Shown: positions 39,413 to 50,088, counted from the stretch's first letter. The stretch is DNA of 64,000 nt from Haloplanus sp. (GCF_028275055.1 NZ_JAQCNJ010000006.1:1-64000); one strand, 5' to 3'. Numbers and translations are program-made. The notes: generated by a model not told the origin, from the letters alone.

Positions 39413-40684
39413 ATGCCTTCTCGGTCCAGTCTCCGCGTGGGCGACGCACTCGTTGTCCTCGGCTGTCTGTGTCTGCTCGGAACGGTCGGCGGCGGCGCGG
39501 CCCTAGCCCCCGCCGGCACGCCCGGCGGGACCACCGACGCCTCCGGAGACGCCCGACAGACGCTCGTCGGTGTCCAAGGGGTCGGCAGCTACCACGACGG
39601 CGGCTCGGTCCGCTTTTTCGATGGCACCGACGAGGGGTGGCGCGAACCCTCCGCTCCGGTGTACTTCGACGTGACACGACTGGAGAACGGCCGCGTCCTC
39701 GCGGGCTACATGGCCGGCGGGTACGAGGCGTGTGGTCCTTACGAGGCGCCGTGTCACCGCACCGGCTACCGGATCATCGACCCTGACCCCTCGCCCGAGG
39801 TGGTCGAGGAGTGGTCGTTCCCGGTCCGTACCCGCGTCGCCAGCGAGGTCCACGATGTCGAACCCCTCCCCGGTGGCGGGTTCGTTCTCGCGGACATGGA
39901 ACACGAGCGGATCCTGATCGTCGAGAACGGCGAGGTGACATGGGAGTGGAAGGCGAGTACGCGCTACACCGCTCCCGAGGATCCGACCACCCAGGACTGG
40001 CTCCACATCAACGATGTGGACCGCATCGGCGATGACCGATTCCTCGTCTCCGTTCGGAACGCGAACCAGTTGCTCGTTCTCGAACGCGGCGAGGGCGTCG
40101 TCGAGGTGATCAACGCGGACCCCGACGGCGACACCGACGACCCGACCGGCGACCCGGACGTCCTCTACCACCAGCACAACCCCCAGTGGCTCGGCGACGG
40201 GGCCGTTCTCGTCGCCGACAGCGAGAACCACCGCGTGGTCGAACTCCACCGGACCGAGTCGGGTGACTGGGAGCCTGCATGGATTCTCGAGGGGGCCGGC
40301 GGCCAGAAGTTCGACTGGCCCCGCGACGCCGACCGCCTCCCCAACGGCAACACGCTGATCACCGACACGCGAAACGCCCGGATCGTCGAGGTCAACGAGT
40401 CCGGCCGCGTCGTCTCGGAACGCCAACTCGACTACCGAGCCCTCCCCTACGAGGCCGATCGCCTGCCCGCCGGCGAAACGGTCGGCGGATCCACCTACGG
40501 CGACGAGGGGACGACGGGCGCCGCCGGCGGGAGCGTTCCGGTGTTGACGCCTGTTCTCCGGCTGGCAAGCGCCGCCGTGCGCCTCCCGCTCTGGGTCGGT
40601 GAACTCCACGTCTTTGCGACGCTTGTTTCCCTCGTTCTCGTCGGCTCCGGGGTCGGTCTCCGCATCCGCCGGCGCTTCCGGTGA
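39413..40684 (+). CDS. Arylsulfotransferase (ASST)-like beta-propeller membrane protein
   Basis: HDVEPLPGGGFVLADMEHERILIVE, ADSENHRVVELHR, LPNGNTLITDTRNARIVEVNESGRVV; N- and C-terminal TM. Confidence 0.82.
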   Translation: MPSRSSLRVGDALVVLGCLCLLGTVGGGAALAPAGTPGGTTDASGDARQTLVGVQGVGSYHDGGSVRFFDGTDEGWREPSAPVYFDVTRLENGRVLAGYMAGGYEACGPYEAPCHRTGYRIIDPDPSPEVVEEWSFPVRTRVASEVHDVEPLPGGGFVLADMEHERILIVENGEVTWEWKASTRYTAPEDPTTQDWLHINDVDRIGDDRFLVSVRNANQLLVLERGEGVVEVINADPDGDTDDPTGDPDVLYHQHNPQWLGDGAVLVADSENHRVVELHRTESGDWEPAWILEGAGGQKFDWPRDADRLPNGNTLITDTRNARIVEVNESGRVVSERQLDYRALPYEADRLPAGETVGGSTYGDEGTTGAAGGSVPVLTPVLRLASAAVRLPLWVGELHVFATLVSLVLVGSGVGLRIRRRFR

Positions 40685-40730
40685 CGCCCCGGCCGGCGCG
40701 CTTTTCCCCGCCGCTTCCCCCACGTCCCGT

Positions 40731-41288
40731 ATGGACGATGACCTCCGCTGGGAGACGACCGACTCGGCCATCGACTACTCCTGTCCCGGCTTCGACGTGC
40801 GAGACGACGAGGTAACGCTGCCCGACGGCACCGAGACCGACTACCAGTACGTCGATGAGTCCCCGGCTGTGGTTGTCCTTCCGTTCACCCCGAACGGCGA
40901 CGTGGTCGTTATCGACGAGTGGCGACAGGCGGTCGGCCGAGTGAACCGCGGGCTCCCCGCCGGGTCCGTCGAGAACGACGACCCGGATATCGAGACGGCC
41001 GCCCGGCGCGAACTCCGCGAGGAGACGGGGTACGAGGCCGGATCGATGTCGCGGCTCCTCTCGGTCGAACCGACCAACGGCATCGCAAACTCGGTCCACC
41101 ACCACGTCGTCGCCCACGACTGTACCCCCACCGGCTCGCGCAATCTCGATTTCAACGAGAGCATTCGCGTCTCCACGACCGCCTACGACGACCTCCTCGC
41201 GGCCGCCCTCGACGATGACCTGTGGGACGGGCGGGCTGTCACCGCGGTCACGGGATACGAACTTCGGGCACGAGACGCCGACACGTAG
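40731..41288 (+). CDS. NUDIX hydrolase
   Basis: GLPAGSVENDDPDIETAARRELREETGYEAG. Confidence 0.92.
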   Translation: MDDDLRWETTDSAIDYSCPGFDVRDDEVTLPDGTETDYQYVDESPAVVVLPFTPNGDVVVIDEWRQAVGRVNRGLPAGSVENDDPDIETAARRELREETGYEAGSMSRLLSVEPTNGIANSVHHHVVAHDCTPTGSRNLDFNESIRVSTTAYDDLLAAALDDDLWDGRAVTAVTGYELRARDADT

Positions 41289-41337
41289 CCGTCGCTGACC
41301 GACTGAAAAATAAAGAAGTCGTGGGGTGGCCGGAGCC

Positions 41338-43272
41338 TCAGTCGTCGGCCGGGGCCTGGCCGCTGGAGCCGGAGACGCCCGTGCCGGGGCCGAGGTCGAT
41401 GTCGAGGTGTTCGAGCGTGTCGTCGGTGACGACGCCGTCCTCCCAGCCACGGTGCTCGTAGTACTCGGTCTTCATCTCGCTGAGCTCGCAGAGTTCGCCC
41501 TCGGAGCCACCCTGACCGGGGATGGCCTCGTCGTCGCCTTCGACGAACCGACCCGGGAGCGAGTCGTCCGCGCCGTCGAAGCCGGCGAGGTTGTTGAAGT
41601 AGCGTTCGAGGTTGTACACCCGTTCGCCGGCCGTCATGAGTTCCTCTTCGGTGAGGCCACGGCCGGTCATGCCGTTGTACTGTTTGATGTACTCCTCGAT
41701 GCCCTCCGCGAACGCGTTGAACTTGCAGATGTCGAACGAGTCCGAGATGGCGTGGAGGTCTTGGAAGGTGGCACAGAGTTCGCCCTTGCCTTCCCAGTCG
41801 TAGGGATCGACCTTCTCCGGAATGCCGAGGATCTCGGCCGCCGGGGTGTAGCCGCGCAGGTGGCAGGCACCGCGGTTCGAGGTGGCGTATCCGATGCCCA
41901 TGCCCTTCATACAGCGCGGGTCGTAGGCCGCGATGGTCTGGCCCTTGACGTCGAGGCGGGTGTCGTGTGCGTCCATCTCCTCGGCGGCGCGCTCCGGACC
42001 CTTCGCGAGGAGGTCGCCGAGTTCGCTGTTGCGGTGGCCAACCTCCTCGATGAGGTCGATCATGTGCTCCTCGTCGCCCCAGTCGATGTCGTCGTCGAGG
42101 CCGTCGAGGTAGCCCTTCTCGGTCATCTCCATCGCCATGGCCAGCATATTACCCATGTCGATGGTGTCGACGCCCACGTCGTTACACCGGTCGATCATGA
42201 TCGCGATGGAGTCTCGGTCGTCGTTGCCGGACATGGTCCCGAGGGCCCACGCCGACTCGTACTCGTAGGACTCCATCTGGACGTTCATGTCCTGACCCTT
42301 GTGCTCGTAGTTGACCTCGACCTCCTTTTTACAGGCGACCGGGCAGGAGTGACAGGTCGGCTCGTTGACCAGGATGTTCTCGCGGACGTTCTCGCCGCTG
42401 ATGTTCTCGGCGGTGACGTCGGTCCCTTCCTCGTCGTTCATCGCGAACGAGGAGGTGTACTGGCCGTTCTTTGTCGGGTGGCCGTCCATCTCCTCGGTGA
42501 TGTTCATTAGGACGTTCGTCCCGTACATCGAGAGCGCACCCTCGTTGGGCGCGGTGACGTCGGACTCCTGGATGACCTGCATCGCCTGCCGGGCACCCTC
42601 ACCGAACGTATCGGAGTCCGCAGGCTTGGGCATCTCCGTACCGGCTTTCACGACGACGGCCTTGACGCCCTTGTTGCCCATCACGGCACCGGTGCCGCCA
42701 CGGCCCGAGGCACGGTCGTCCTCGTTGACGATACAGGAGTAGCGGACCTCGTTCTCGCCGGCCGGGCCGATGACCATACAGGAGAGGTTCTTGCCGTAGG
42801 ACCCCTCGACCTCCTCCTCGAGGATCTCGCGCGTCTCGTGGACGCCCTTCCCCCAGATGTGGGAGGCGTCATGGAGTTCGATCTCGCCGTCCTCTGCGAC
42901 GGCGTAGACGGGGTCGTCCGTCTGGCCGTCGAAGAGGATGCCGTCGAAGCCGGCCCACTTGAGTCGAGCACCGGACCAGCCACCGTGGTGGGAGTCCGTC
43001 ACCGTCCCCGTGAGCGGCGACTTCGTACAGATCGCGATCCGGCCGCTCATAACCGCCTGTGAACCGGTCAGCGGCCCGTTCATGAACGCAAGGCGGTTGT
43101 CGGGCCCCAGCGGGTCGACGTCGGGACCGGCGTCGAAAACGTACTTGACGCCGAGCCCACGCCCGCCGATATACTTCTTTGCGTCCTCGTCGTCGACGCT
43201 CCGGTAGGAGACGTCGCCCGAACTGAGGTCGACCTGTGCCACGTTGTCTCTGAATCCGCCCAAGTCTGTCAT
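41338..43272 (-). CDS. Aldehyde:ferredoxin oxidoreductase
   Basis: IGGRGLGVKYVFD, GRGGTGAVMGNKGVKAVVVK, PTCHSCPVACKKEV, CNDVGVDTIDMG, YATSNRGACHLRGY, FDICKF. Confidence 0.95.
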   Translation of the reverse strand: MTDLGGFRDNVAQVDLSSGDVSYRSVDDEDAKKYIGGRGLGVKYVFDAGPDVDPLGPDNRLAFMNGPLTGSQAVMSGRIAICTKSPLTGTVTDSHHGGWSGARLKWAGFDGILFDGQTDDPVYAVAEDGEIELHDASHIWGKGVHETREILEEEVEGSYGKNLSCMVIGPAGENEVRYSCIVNEDDRASGRGGTGAVMGNKGVKAVVVKAGTEMPKPADSDTFGEGARQAMQVIQESDVTAPNEGALSMYGTNVLMNITEEMDGHPTKNGQYTSSFAMNDEEGTDVTAENISGENVRENILVNEPTCHSCPVACKKEVEVNYEHKGQDMNVQMESYEYESAWALGTMSGNDDRDSIAIMIDRCNDVGVDTIDMGNMLAMAMEMTEKGYLDGLDDDIDWGDEEHMIDLIEEVGHRNSELGDLLAKGPERAAEEMDAHDTRLDVKGQTIAAYDPRCMKGMGIGYATSNRGACHLRGYTPAAEILGIPEKVDPYDWEGKGELCATFQDLHAISDSFDICKFNAFAEGIEEYIKQYNGMTGRGLTEEELMTAGERVYNLERYFNNLAGFDGADDSLPGRFVEGDDEAIPGQGGSEGELCELSEMKTEYYEHRGWEDGVVTDDTLEHLDIDLGPGTGVSGSSGQAPADD

Positions 43273-43390
43273 GGTAACGTGCGTTAGTTGGTTACGCTTC
43301 CAACCTGTTAATCGTTGCTCCGCCGACGTAATCACGTTTGGTTTCGTAACAAGTTTTAGGCCGGCCTAATGTCACGAAAACGCGTCACTA

Positions 43391-43756
43391 ATGCACCGAT
43401 CGATCATCACGGTCGCGGTGGGACTCGCCCTCATCTCGGGGTCGGTCGTAAACCCCGATTGGCTCGGGTCCTCGGGTGCCGACACGGCGGCGTTCTCCTG
43501 GGCGTTTCACCTCGTCGGCTACGCCGTTCTCGCCGCCGCCATCCGGCGTTCGTTCGGCCCTGGGTGGCGCGGTGCCGCCGCTGCCGTCGCCGTCGCGACC
43601 GGCGTCGGAGCGGGCGTGGAACTCGTTCAGTTAGGCATCGCCTACCGCACCGGCAGCGTCGCCGACGCCGTTCTCAACGCCGTCGGTTCGGTCGTCGGTG
43701 TGACGGCTGCCCGCGTCGCCCGGTACCGTCCGTGGGTGTCGCCGACCCGGCGGTAA
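43391..43756 (+). CDS. VanZ-like membrane protein
   Basis: AFSWAFHLVGYAVLAAAIRR...VGAGVELVQLGIAYRTGSVADAVLNAVGSVVG. Confidence 0.82.
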   Translation: MHRSIITVAVGLALISGSVVNPDWLGSSGADTAAFSWAFHLVGYAVLAAAIRRSFGPGWRGAAAAVAVATGVGAGVELVQLGIAYRTGSVADAVLNAVGSVVGVTAARVARYRPWVSPTRR

Positions 43757-43818
43757 CTCCCTCCTGTCGTTGTACCGACCCCGAAGCCGCTTTACGCGTC
43801 GGCCGGCTACCGTCGGCA

Positions 43819-44889
43819 ATGAGCGAACCGAGCCCCGACGTGTACGAACAGGGGAAGGGAATGGACGCACACAACCAGGTGATGCGGGGAATCCGGTCCC
43901 GCAAGAACGAGACGTACGACCCCCACGAGCCGACGCGGGTGTGGATCGACGAGGACCAGACGCCCGACGGCGTCTCACAGTCGCTGACCATCATCCTCAA
44001 CACCGGCGGCTGTCGCTGGGCACGGGCCGGCGGTTGCACGATGTGTGGCTACGTTGCCGAGTCCGTCGAGGGGGGTTCGGTCACCCACGACGCCCTCATG
44101 GACCAGATCGACGCCTGTCTCGCCCACGAACGCGAGAACGCCGACGACCCCGCCGACCTGATCAAGATCTACACCTCCGGCTCCTTTCTCGACGAACGCG
44201 AGGTCGGCGCCGAGAGTCGGCGTGCAATCGCCGACACCTTCGCCGACCGGGAACGCATCGTCGTCGAGTCGCTTCCCGACTTCGTCGACCGCGGGAAACT
44301 CGCCGATTTCACCGATCACGGTCTCGCGACCGACGTGGCGGTCGGACTGGAGACCGCCACCGACCGCGTGCGCCACGACTGTGTGAACAAGTACTTCGAC
44401 TTCGAGGACTTCGTCGACGCGACCGGGGAGGCCGACGCCGCCGGTGCAGGCGTGAAGGCGTACCTCCTGTTGAAACCCCCTTTTCTCTCGGAGCGCGAGG
44501 CCGTCGAGGATATGACCGCCTCCGTGCGCCGGTGTGCGGAGTACTGTCACACTGTCTCGATGAACCCTTGTAACGTCCAGCGCTACACCATGGTCGACGA
44601 TCTTTATTTCCAGGGTGGATACCGCCCGCCGTGGCTCTGGTCCGTCGCCGAGGTGCTCGAACGAACGGCCGACACCGACGCCATCGTCGTCTCCGACCCC
44701 GTCGGCGGCGGCAGCGACCGCGGGCCGCACAACTGCGGCGAGTGTGACGGCCGGGTCGAACGGGCCATCAAGGACTTCAGCCTCCGGGGTGACCCGACCG
44801 TATTCGAGCAGGTGTCCTGTGACTGCGAGGCGACGTGGCAGACGGTGCTTGAGGCCGAGACGAGTTACGCGATGCCGCTTGCGCGCTGA
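43819..44889 (+). CDS. Archaeosine biosynthesis radical SAM protein RaSEA
   Basis: GCRWARAGGCTMCGY (radical SAM CxxxxxxxCxxC type); YTSGSFLDEREV, VESLPDFV, VGLETATDRVRHDCVNK. Confidence 0.88.
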   Translation: MSEPSPDVYEQGKGMDAHNQVMRGIRSRKNETYDPHEPTRVWIDEDQTPDGVSQSLTIILNTGGCRWARAGGCTMCGYVAESVEGGSVTHDALMDQIDACLAHERENADDPADLIKIYTSGSFLDEREVGAESRRAIADTFADRERIVVESLPDFVDRGKLADFTDHGLATDVAVGLETATDRVRHDCVNKYFDFEDFVDATGEADAAGAGVKAYLLLKPPFLSEREAVEDMTASVRRCAEYCHTVSMNPCNVQRYTMVDDLYFQGGYRPPWLWSVAEVLERTADTDAIVVSDPVGGGSDRGPHNCGECDGRVERAIKDFSLRGDPTVFEQVSCDCEATWQTVLEAETSYAMPLAR

Positions 44890-45037
44890 CGACCACGCCC
44901 ACGCCACAACACCTTTCGCTCGCCGGCCGCAGGTTGTTCTATGCCCCACACAGCCGACCGTCCGGCTTCACCCCGGAGCGGTTGTCCCGGCCGCCCGACC
45001 CTCCCCACGTCCGGCCCGACACAACCGGGTGAGTCGA

Positions 45038-47254
45038 ATGGTCGACACTGACGCCGACGCCTTCGACTTCGACTTCGGCCGCCGGTCGCTTCTCGCCGCC
45101 CTCGCGGGCGCCGGAACCGCGTCGCTGGCCGGTTGTCCGGCTTCGAACGGCGGGGGCGGGGGCGGCGACGGCGGTGAGGACCCGACCCCCACGACGACAG
45201 CCGACCCCGAGACGGCGAGCAGGCTGGCCGAGCGGTTCGCGCCGACCTTCGCGTTCGACACCGCCGAGCAGTGGCTTCCGACCGACCCCCGGCCGTACAC
45301 GAGTGAACGCGACGGCCGGACGGTTGTCGACGGCTTCGACGCCCTCAACGGGTACACGAGTCGGCACGACGAGGCAGGCGACCCCCCGGAGCCGACGGTG
45401 TTCTACCACGTCGTCGAGTACGCGGACTCACCGCTCGCCGTTGTCCAGTTCTGGTACTACTTCGCGTTCGACCAGTTCACCACCAACTTCCACTGGCACG
45501 ACTGGGAGGTGTTACACGTGTTTGTCGACACCGGCACCGACGACCCACAACTGTTCGTCGCGAGTTCGCACTCCGAACGGGTGCCGAACAACGAACACCT
45601 CGACCCGGACCCGGACCGCGTGCCTCGGGTTCTCTCGGAACTCGGTTCCCACTCCAGTGCGCTGTCGCTGAACGACCGCCGAAACAGCTTCCAGCGTCTA
45701 CCCCTCGATACCCTGCCGGCCGACATCACGAACCGAGCGCTCGACGCGGTCGAGCAGTTGGCCGACCTCCCGGCGGCCTACGGCCTCCCCCGGGACGAGG
45801 GTCTCCGACTCCCATACGTCGTTCCCGAACTCGACGGCACGCCGGTCCACGAACACCCCGATCTGCCCGCCGTCGACCGCGACGCTCTCGTCCCCCGGCC
45901 GTTGACCGTCCGGTCGTTCGACGCCCTCTCCTCGCCCCCGACCGACCTCCCGTCCCGGGAGACGGGCCTCGTTTTCGCCCCCACAAACGAAGACGACGGC
46001 GACGTGACCTACGACCTCGTCCCGACCCGTGACCTCGAGACCATCGACGAGTTCACCGGGCCGCGATTGAGTTTCGAGTTTGCGGTTCCGGAACTCGCCG
46101 AGGACGCCATCGCGGGTCATATCACGACCGCGGGGACGCCGTGGAATCAACAGCGGTACAACGATCCGGTCGCGGATATCACTGAACCCGCACACCGGTC
46201 GGAACTGTCCGACCGCTACGACGCCGTCTCGCCGCCCGGGCCGATCAACGACCTCGTCGCGACGGTGTCCGAGACGGTCCGGTCGCCGGTCGCCCCCGAC
46301 GACGAGGGTGTCGAGACGACCGACGCCTCCGTCGAGGCGGTAACCCTTCTCCAGAGTGACCCCGTCGCCGCACCGACGTTTCGCGGGGTTGCGATGCTCC
46401 GTGGCGTCGAGGCCGGCGACCACCGGTTGACGGTCAACGGGGCCGGCGTCGCTCCCCACACGGAACCGGTAACGGTCGGCGGGGGCGAGACGGAGGCGGC
46501 GACCGATACGGCCACGACCACGACCACGGTCACCGCCGCCGCCGACGCCGACGGGACCAACGCCGTCACCCTCGCGGGCGTCGAGGGCGAGATTCCCCTC
46601 GTTCCTGCGGGCGAAGCGACCAAACTCGAGGTCGACGCCGACGGCACCGACGCGGATCTATCCACCCTCGCTGTCGACGACGACTTCGGCGGCCGACTGT
46701 ACGAGGCGTCGGTCGACGGTCCCGACGCCGTCTACATCCACCGCGGCGGGGCGTACACGGCGGAGGTCCGCGACGTCGACGACGCAGTCGGCGCATTCCG
46801 GGTCAACCCCTCCGGGACCGATCCGGTCCGGATCGACCGCCCACGGACGGGGACGGCGTCGCTGGCGTCGTTCGTCGAAACGCTGGTCGCGGAGACAACG
46901 GACCGCCTCGGCGAGGTGGGGGACGATGACGATGACGACGACGACGCGGACGAGGGCGGCGACGACGACGACACGACCGGTGGCGGGGGGACGACCCAGA
47001 CCTTCGGCGGCTTGCTCCGGGCGCTGGAAGCGGTCAGTGGCGCGGCGGGCCGCGCGGCCGACCGGGCCGAGGCGGGTGACCGGGGTGGATCGGATCGGGC
47101 ACTCTCGGCGCTCGCGTCGAACCTTGACCGCGCCATCGAACGCTTCGATGGGCTCCGCGAGACGCTGCCGGCCGACCGGGCGGCCGCGACGGATCGGCAG
47201 TTGCGGGAGGCCCAGCGACGGACGAACCAGGCGACCGCCGCGAAAAAACTTTAG
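45038..47254 (+). CDS. Large Tat-type lipoprotein with Vps62/NPP1-like HWHDWE region
   Basis: GRRSLLAALAGAGTASLAGCPAS (Tat + lipobox); FTTNFHWHDWEVLHVFVDTG; acidic linker and C-terminal helical segment. Confidence 0.78.
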   Translation: MVDTDADAFDFDFGRRSLLAALAGAGTASLAGCPASNGGGGGGDGGEDPTPTTTADPETASRLAERFAPTFAFDTAEQWLPTDPRPYTSERDGRTVVDGFDALNGYTSRHDEAGDPPEPTVFYHVVEYADSPLAVVQFWYYFAFDQFTTNFHWHDWEVLHVFVDTGTDDPQLFVASSHSERVPNNEHLDPDPDRVPRVLSELGSHSSALSLNDRRNSFQRLPLDTLPADITNRALDAVEQLADLPAAYGLPRDEGLRLPYVVPELDGTPVHEHPDLPAVDRDALVPRPLTVRSFDALSSPPTDLPSRETGLVFAPTNEDDGDVTYDLVPTRDLETIDEFTGPRLSFEFAVPELAEDAIAGHITTAGTPWNQQRYNDPVADITEPAHRSELSDRYDAVSPPGPINDLVATVSETVRSPVAPDDEGVETTDASVEAVTLLQSDPVAAPTFRGVAMLRGVEAGDHRLTVNGAGVAPHTEPVTVGGGETEAATDTATTTTTVTAAADADGTNAVTLAGVEGEIPLVPAGEATKLEVDADGTDADLSTLAVDDDFGGRLYEASVDGPDAVYIHRGGAYTAEVRDVDDAVGAFRVNPSGTDPVRIDRPRTGTASLASFVETLVAETTDRLGEVGDDDDDDDDADEGGDDDDTTGGGGTTQTFGGLLRALEAVSGAAGRAADRAEAGDRGGSDRALSALASNLDRAIERFDGLRETLPADRAAATDRQLREAQRRTNQATAAKKL

Positions 47255-47943
47255 ACGGTCGCCGACGTGGCCCCGAACCCACGCAGGAGCACCGCCCCGT
47301 CCGTCCCACCGAGGTCGGGGAGTGTCGCCCGTTCGGGGTGGGGCATCATCACCGCTGTCGTTCGTTTCTCGCCGACGACGCCGGCGACGTTGTCCCGCGA
47401 GCCGTTGGGGTTGGCGTCGTCGGTGACCACGCCCTCGGCGTCGCAGTACCGAAGCAGGATCCGGTCGTCCTCTATCAGTCGCTCGTGGGTGTCGTCGTCA
47501 GCCTCGAATCGGCCCTCGCCGTGGGCGATAGGGAGTTCCAGTACGTCGCCCTCGTCGTACCCCCGCGTCCACGGCGACTCGGTCGTCTCGACCCGGACGT
47601 GGACCCGTTCACACTGGAAACGCGCGCTCCGGTTGACGGTGAACGCGCCCGGGGTAAGACCGGCTTCACAGCCGATCTGTGCGCCGTTACAGACGCCGAG
47701 GACCGGAATGCCCTCGCTCGCCGCCTCGCACACCGCGTCGATGACCGGCGTGCGTGCGGCCATCACCCCTGCCCGGAGATAGTCGCCGTAGGAGAAGCCG
47801 CCGGGGAGCAACACACCGGTCGCGTTCTCGGGCAGGCCGTTCTCGTACCAGACGCGTTCGGCGTCGATCCCGAGGTGAGACAGCGCGCGAACGGAGTCGC
47901 GGTCACAGTTGCTCCCGCCGAACTGGAGCACTGCGACCGTCAT
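47251..47943 (-). CDS. purQ: Phosphoribosylformylglycinamidine synthase subunit PurQ
   Basis: MTVAVLQFGGSNCDRDSV, LPGGFSYGDYLRAG, GVCNGAQIG. Confidence 0.96.
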   Translation of the reverse strand: MTVAVLQFGGSNCDRDSVRALSHLGIDAERVWYENGLPENATGVLLPGGFSYGDYLRAGVMAARTPVIDAVCEAASEGIPVLGVCNGAQIGCEAGLTPGAFTVNRSARFQCERVHVRVETTESPWTRGYDEGDVLELPIAHGEGRFEADDDTHERLIEDDRILLRYCDAEGVVTDDANPNGSRDNVAGVVGEKRTTAVMMPHPERATLPDLGGTDGAVLLRGFGATSATV

Positions 47944-48191
47944 CGGCCCGAAACCTCAACCTCGTAGTCGTGGATGGTCGGGTTCGCCAGCAGTCGCTCG
48001 GCCATCTCGTCGGCGCGGTCGCGCGCCGCCTCACTGTTCTCGGCGTCGAGGTCGATCTCGAACCGGTCGGTCGACCGGAGGTCGTCGAGTTCGAACCCGA
48101 GTCGTTCGAGCGCCTGCTGTGTCGTTTCGGCCTCCGGATCGAGAACCCCGCGCTTGAGCCGGATCGTGACCGTCGCGGTGTATGCCGTCAT
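47940..48191 (-). CDS. purS: Phosphoribosylformylglycinamidine synthase subunit PurS
   Basis: TATVTIRLKRGVLDPEAETTQQALERLGF; 4-nt overlap with purQ. Confidence 0.95.
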   Translation of the reverse strand: MTAYTATVTIRLKRGVLDPEAETTQQALERLGFELDDLRSTDRFEIDLDAENSEAARDRADEMAERLLANPTIHDYEVEVSGR

Positions 48192-48414
48192 CGGTCGACC
48201 GTGGGTGGCCACGAGGCAAAGCCGTTTTGGAGTGCCGGCCTCCGGCCGAACGGCGTAGATCGCTCGGCCCGCTAGCGTTCGTATGGCCGTCCAGTAACCC
48301 GACCGACTCCACCATCTCTGTCTGTGCTTTCGGTCGCTGCTCGTCTCGGCGGCGGTCTACCGGTTCACGACGAGCCTGCTGTACGACCAGCCACGGCCCG
48401 GCGTCGGTCCGTAG

Positions 48415-49428
48415 TTACAGGGTGCGGACGGCGTCGACGGCGTCCGTAACCGGCGGAGCGTCGAACCACGACCCCCCGGTGTAGGCGTTCGCGCCAGCGG
48501 CGTACAGATCCGAGACGGCGGTCACGACCGACGCCGGAAGCGGGTCGGGGTCGGCGGCACAGCGGTCGCGCCAGTCGGCGACATCCAGACGGTCGGCCTC
48601 GGCCTTTGCCTCGCTCACCGCCTCGACCCACCCGGGGTCGGCCCGCTTGTAGTACTGGCGAACCACCTCCTTCGACACCTCCTGACCGTCGTAGGCAAAG
48701 CGATTCTCGTCGAACGTCCCCACCACGTCGGCCACCTTCACCTCCCCGTCGACGTAGCAACACTCGATCTTGCCGTCCTCGTGGACGAACCCGGCGTTCT
48801 CGGCGCGGTCGGTGACGACGCGGTTCACCTCGCGGGCGAGAACGTCGAGGTCGTCGAGGGCGGCCGCGCCGGCGATACGGTTGGCCTCGGCCCTGTCGAG
48901 ATACCGGTCCTGTTCCTCGTACTTCGTCGAGAACTCCACCACAGGGTCCGGCAGGTCGACCGGCTCCTCGGGCCAGTCGCCGCGGTCGAGACCGTACTCG
49001 CGCGGTTTGCCACGCCGCCGGAGGCTCGATCCCACCGGGACTGTGTTGCGAAAAACGATCTCCAGCGGGATCAGGTAGTTGTTCCCGGCCGCGCGGTGGA
49101 AGGCGTCGTAGTCGTACGCGCCCTCCTCGAAGGGCAGATCCGGCACCCGAACGAGTTCGATAGCGAGTTCCCGTGGCGCGTCGTCGACGGCCGACAACTG
49201 CACCGCGTCCGGTCCCACGCCACGGTAGTGGGTCGACACACCCTCTGATTCCAGCAGTTCGAAGTTGAACGCACCCATCGTACAAAGGCTCCGTCCCTTT
49301 TTGGGGATTCGGTCGGGCATCGCCCCCCAATCGAACACGGAGTAGTCGTCGGTGAAGTCGAAGCGCCCCCGCCCCGTCGCCGTCGCCGTGGGTTCGCGCT
49401 CGACGCGGAACTCCTTGACGCTCGTCAT
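48415..49428 (-). CDS. purC: Phosphoribosylaminoimidazolesuccinocarboxamide synthase
   Basis: [69 protein letters not shown]. Confidence 0.94.
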   Translation of the reverse strand: MTSVKEFRVEREPTATATGRGRFDFTDDYSVFDWGAMPDRIPKKGRSLCTMGAFNFELLESEGVSTHYRGVGPDAVQLSAVDDAPRELAIELVRVPDLPFEEGAYDYDAFHRAAGNNYLIPLEIVFRNTVPVGSSLRRRGKPREYGLDRGDWPEEPVDLPDPVVEFSTKYEEQDRYLDRAEANRIAGAAALDDLDVLAREVNRVVTDRAENAGFVHEDGKIECCYVDGEVKVADVVGTFDENRFAYDGQEVSKEVVRQYYKRADPGWVEAVSEAKAEADRLDVADWRDRCAADPDPLPASVVTAVSDLYAAGANAYTGGSWFDAPPVTDAVDAVRTL

Positions 49429-49520
49429 GGTGGCGTTCGCGCGCGCCGTCGGCAAGAAGCTTTCAGTTCCGACGCCCCCGACCCCCGAACGATTTTACGA
49501 CGGCGCGCCACGGTACGAGC

Positions 49521-50045
49521 GTGTCACGTCCCCCCGCCCCGCCGGAGGAGGTCCCCGCCGACCCAGGGTCAGCGGGGTCCGACCTCGATCCGGACGTTGC
49601 GGCCGACCTCCGGCGCCTCCGTGGCCTGAGTCATTTTCTCGACGACTCCATCCGGATCCCCGGCACCACCTACCGCGTCGGTGTCGAACCCTTGCTTGGC
49701 CTCCTCCCCGTCGCCGGCGACGCCGCCGGCCTCGTGTTCTCGGCGTACGTTCTCGCCGTTGCCGTCCGAACGGGCGTCCCGCGGGCGACGCTCGGCCGGA
49801 TCGTCCTGACGCTCTGGCTCGACGCCACCGTCGGGTCGGTTCCGCTTCTCGGCGATCTGTTCGACGCCTACTGGAAGGCGAACCTGCGGTCGACCCGCCT
49901 GCTCGATGCCCGTCTCGCCGACCCCGAGAGCGCGGCGGCCGACCGCCGGTACCTGCAACGAGCCGGCGTTCTCGTCGCCTGCCTCGGCTGTCTCGGTCTC
50001 GCCGGGGTTGTCGCGCTCGGCTGGTGGCTCGCCGGCATGGTCTGA
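49521..50045 (+). CDS. DUF4112 membrane protein
   Basis: GTG start; IPGTTYRVGVEPLLGLLPVAGDAAGLVFSAYVL, VGSVPLLGDLFDAYWKANLRS. Confidence 0.88.
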   Translation: MSRPPAPPEEVPADPGSAGSDLDPDVAADLRRLRGLSHFLDDSIRIPGTTYRVGVEPLLGLLPVAGDAAGLVFSAYVLAVAVRTGVPRATLGRIVLTLWLDATVGSVPLLGDLFDAYWKANLRSTRLLDARLADPESAAADRRYLQRAGVLVACLGCLGLAGVVALGWWLAGMV

Positions 50046-50088
50046 GCGGAATGGCAAGACAGTTACGCGAGCCGACCTCCCGACCGGT

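Noticed and set aside
46920-46985. gacgatgacgatgacgacgacg repeat in the lipoprotein gene
   Set aside because: Simple Asp-codon low complexity in an acidic linker, expected in haloarchaea; not CRISPR or satellite DNA
48290-48411. Plus-strand frame FRSLLVSAAVYRFTTSLLYDQPRPGVGP* between purS and purC
   Set aside because: No clear start and no recognised family; possibly a gene remnant but unsupported
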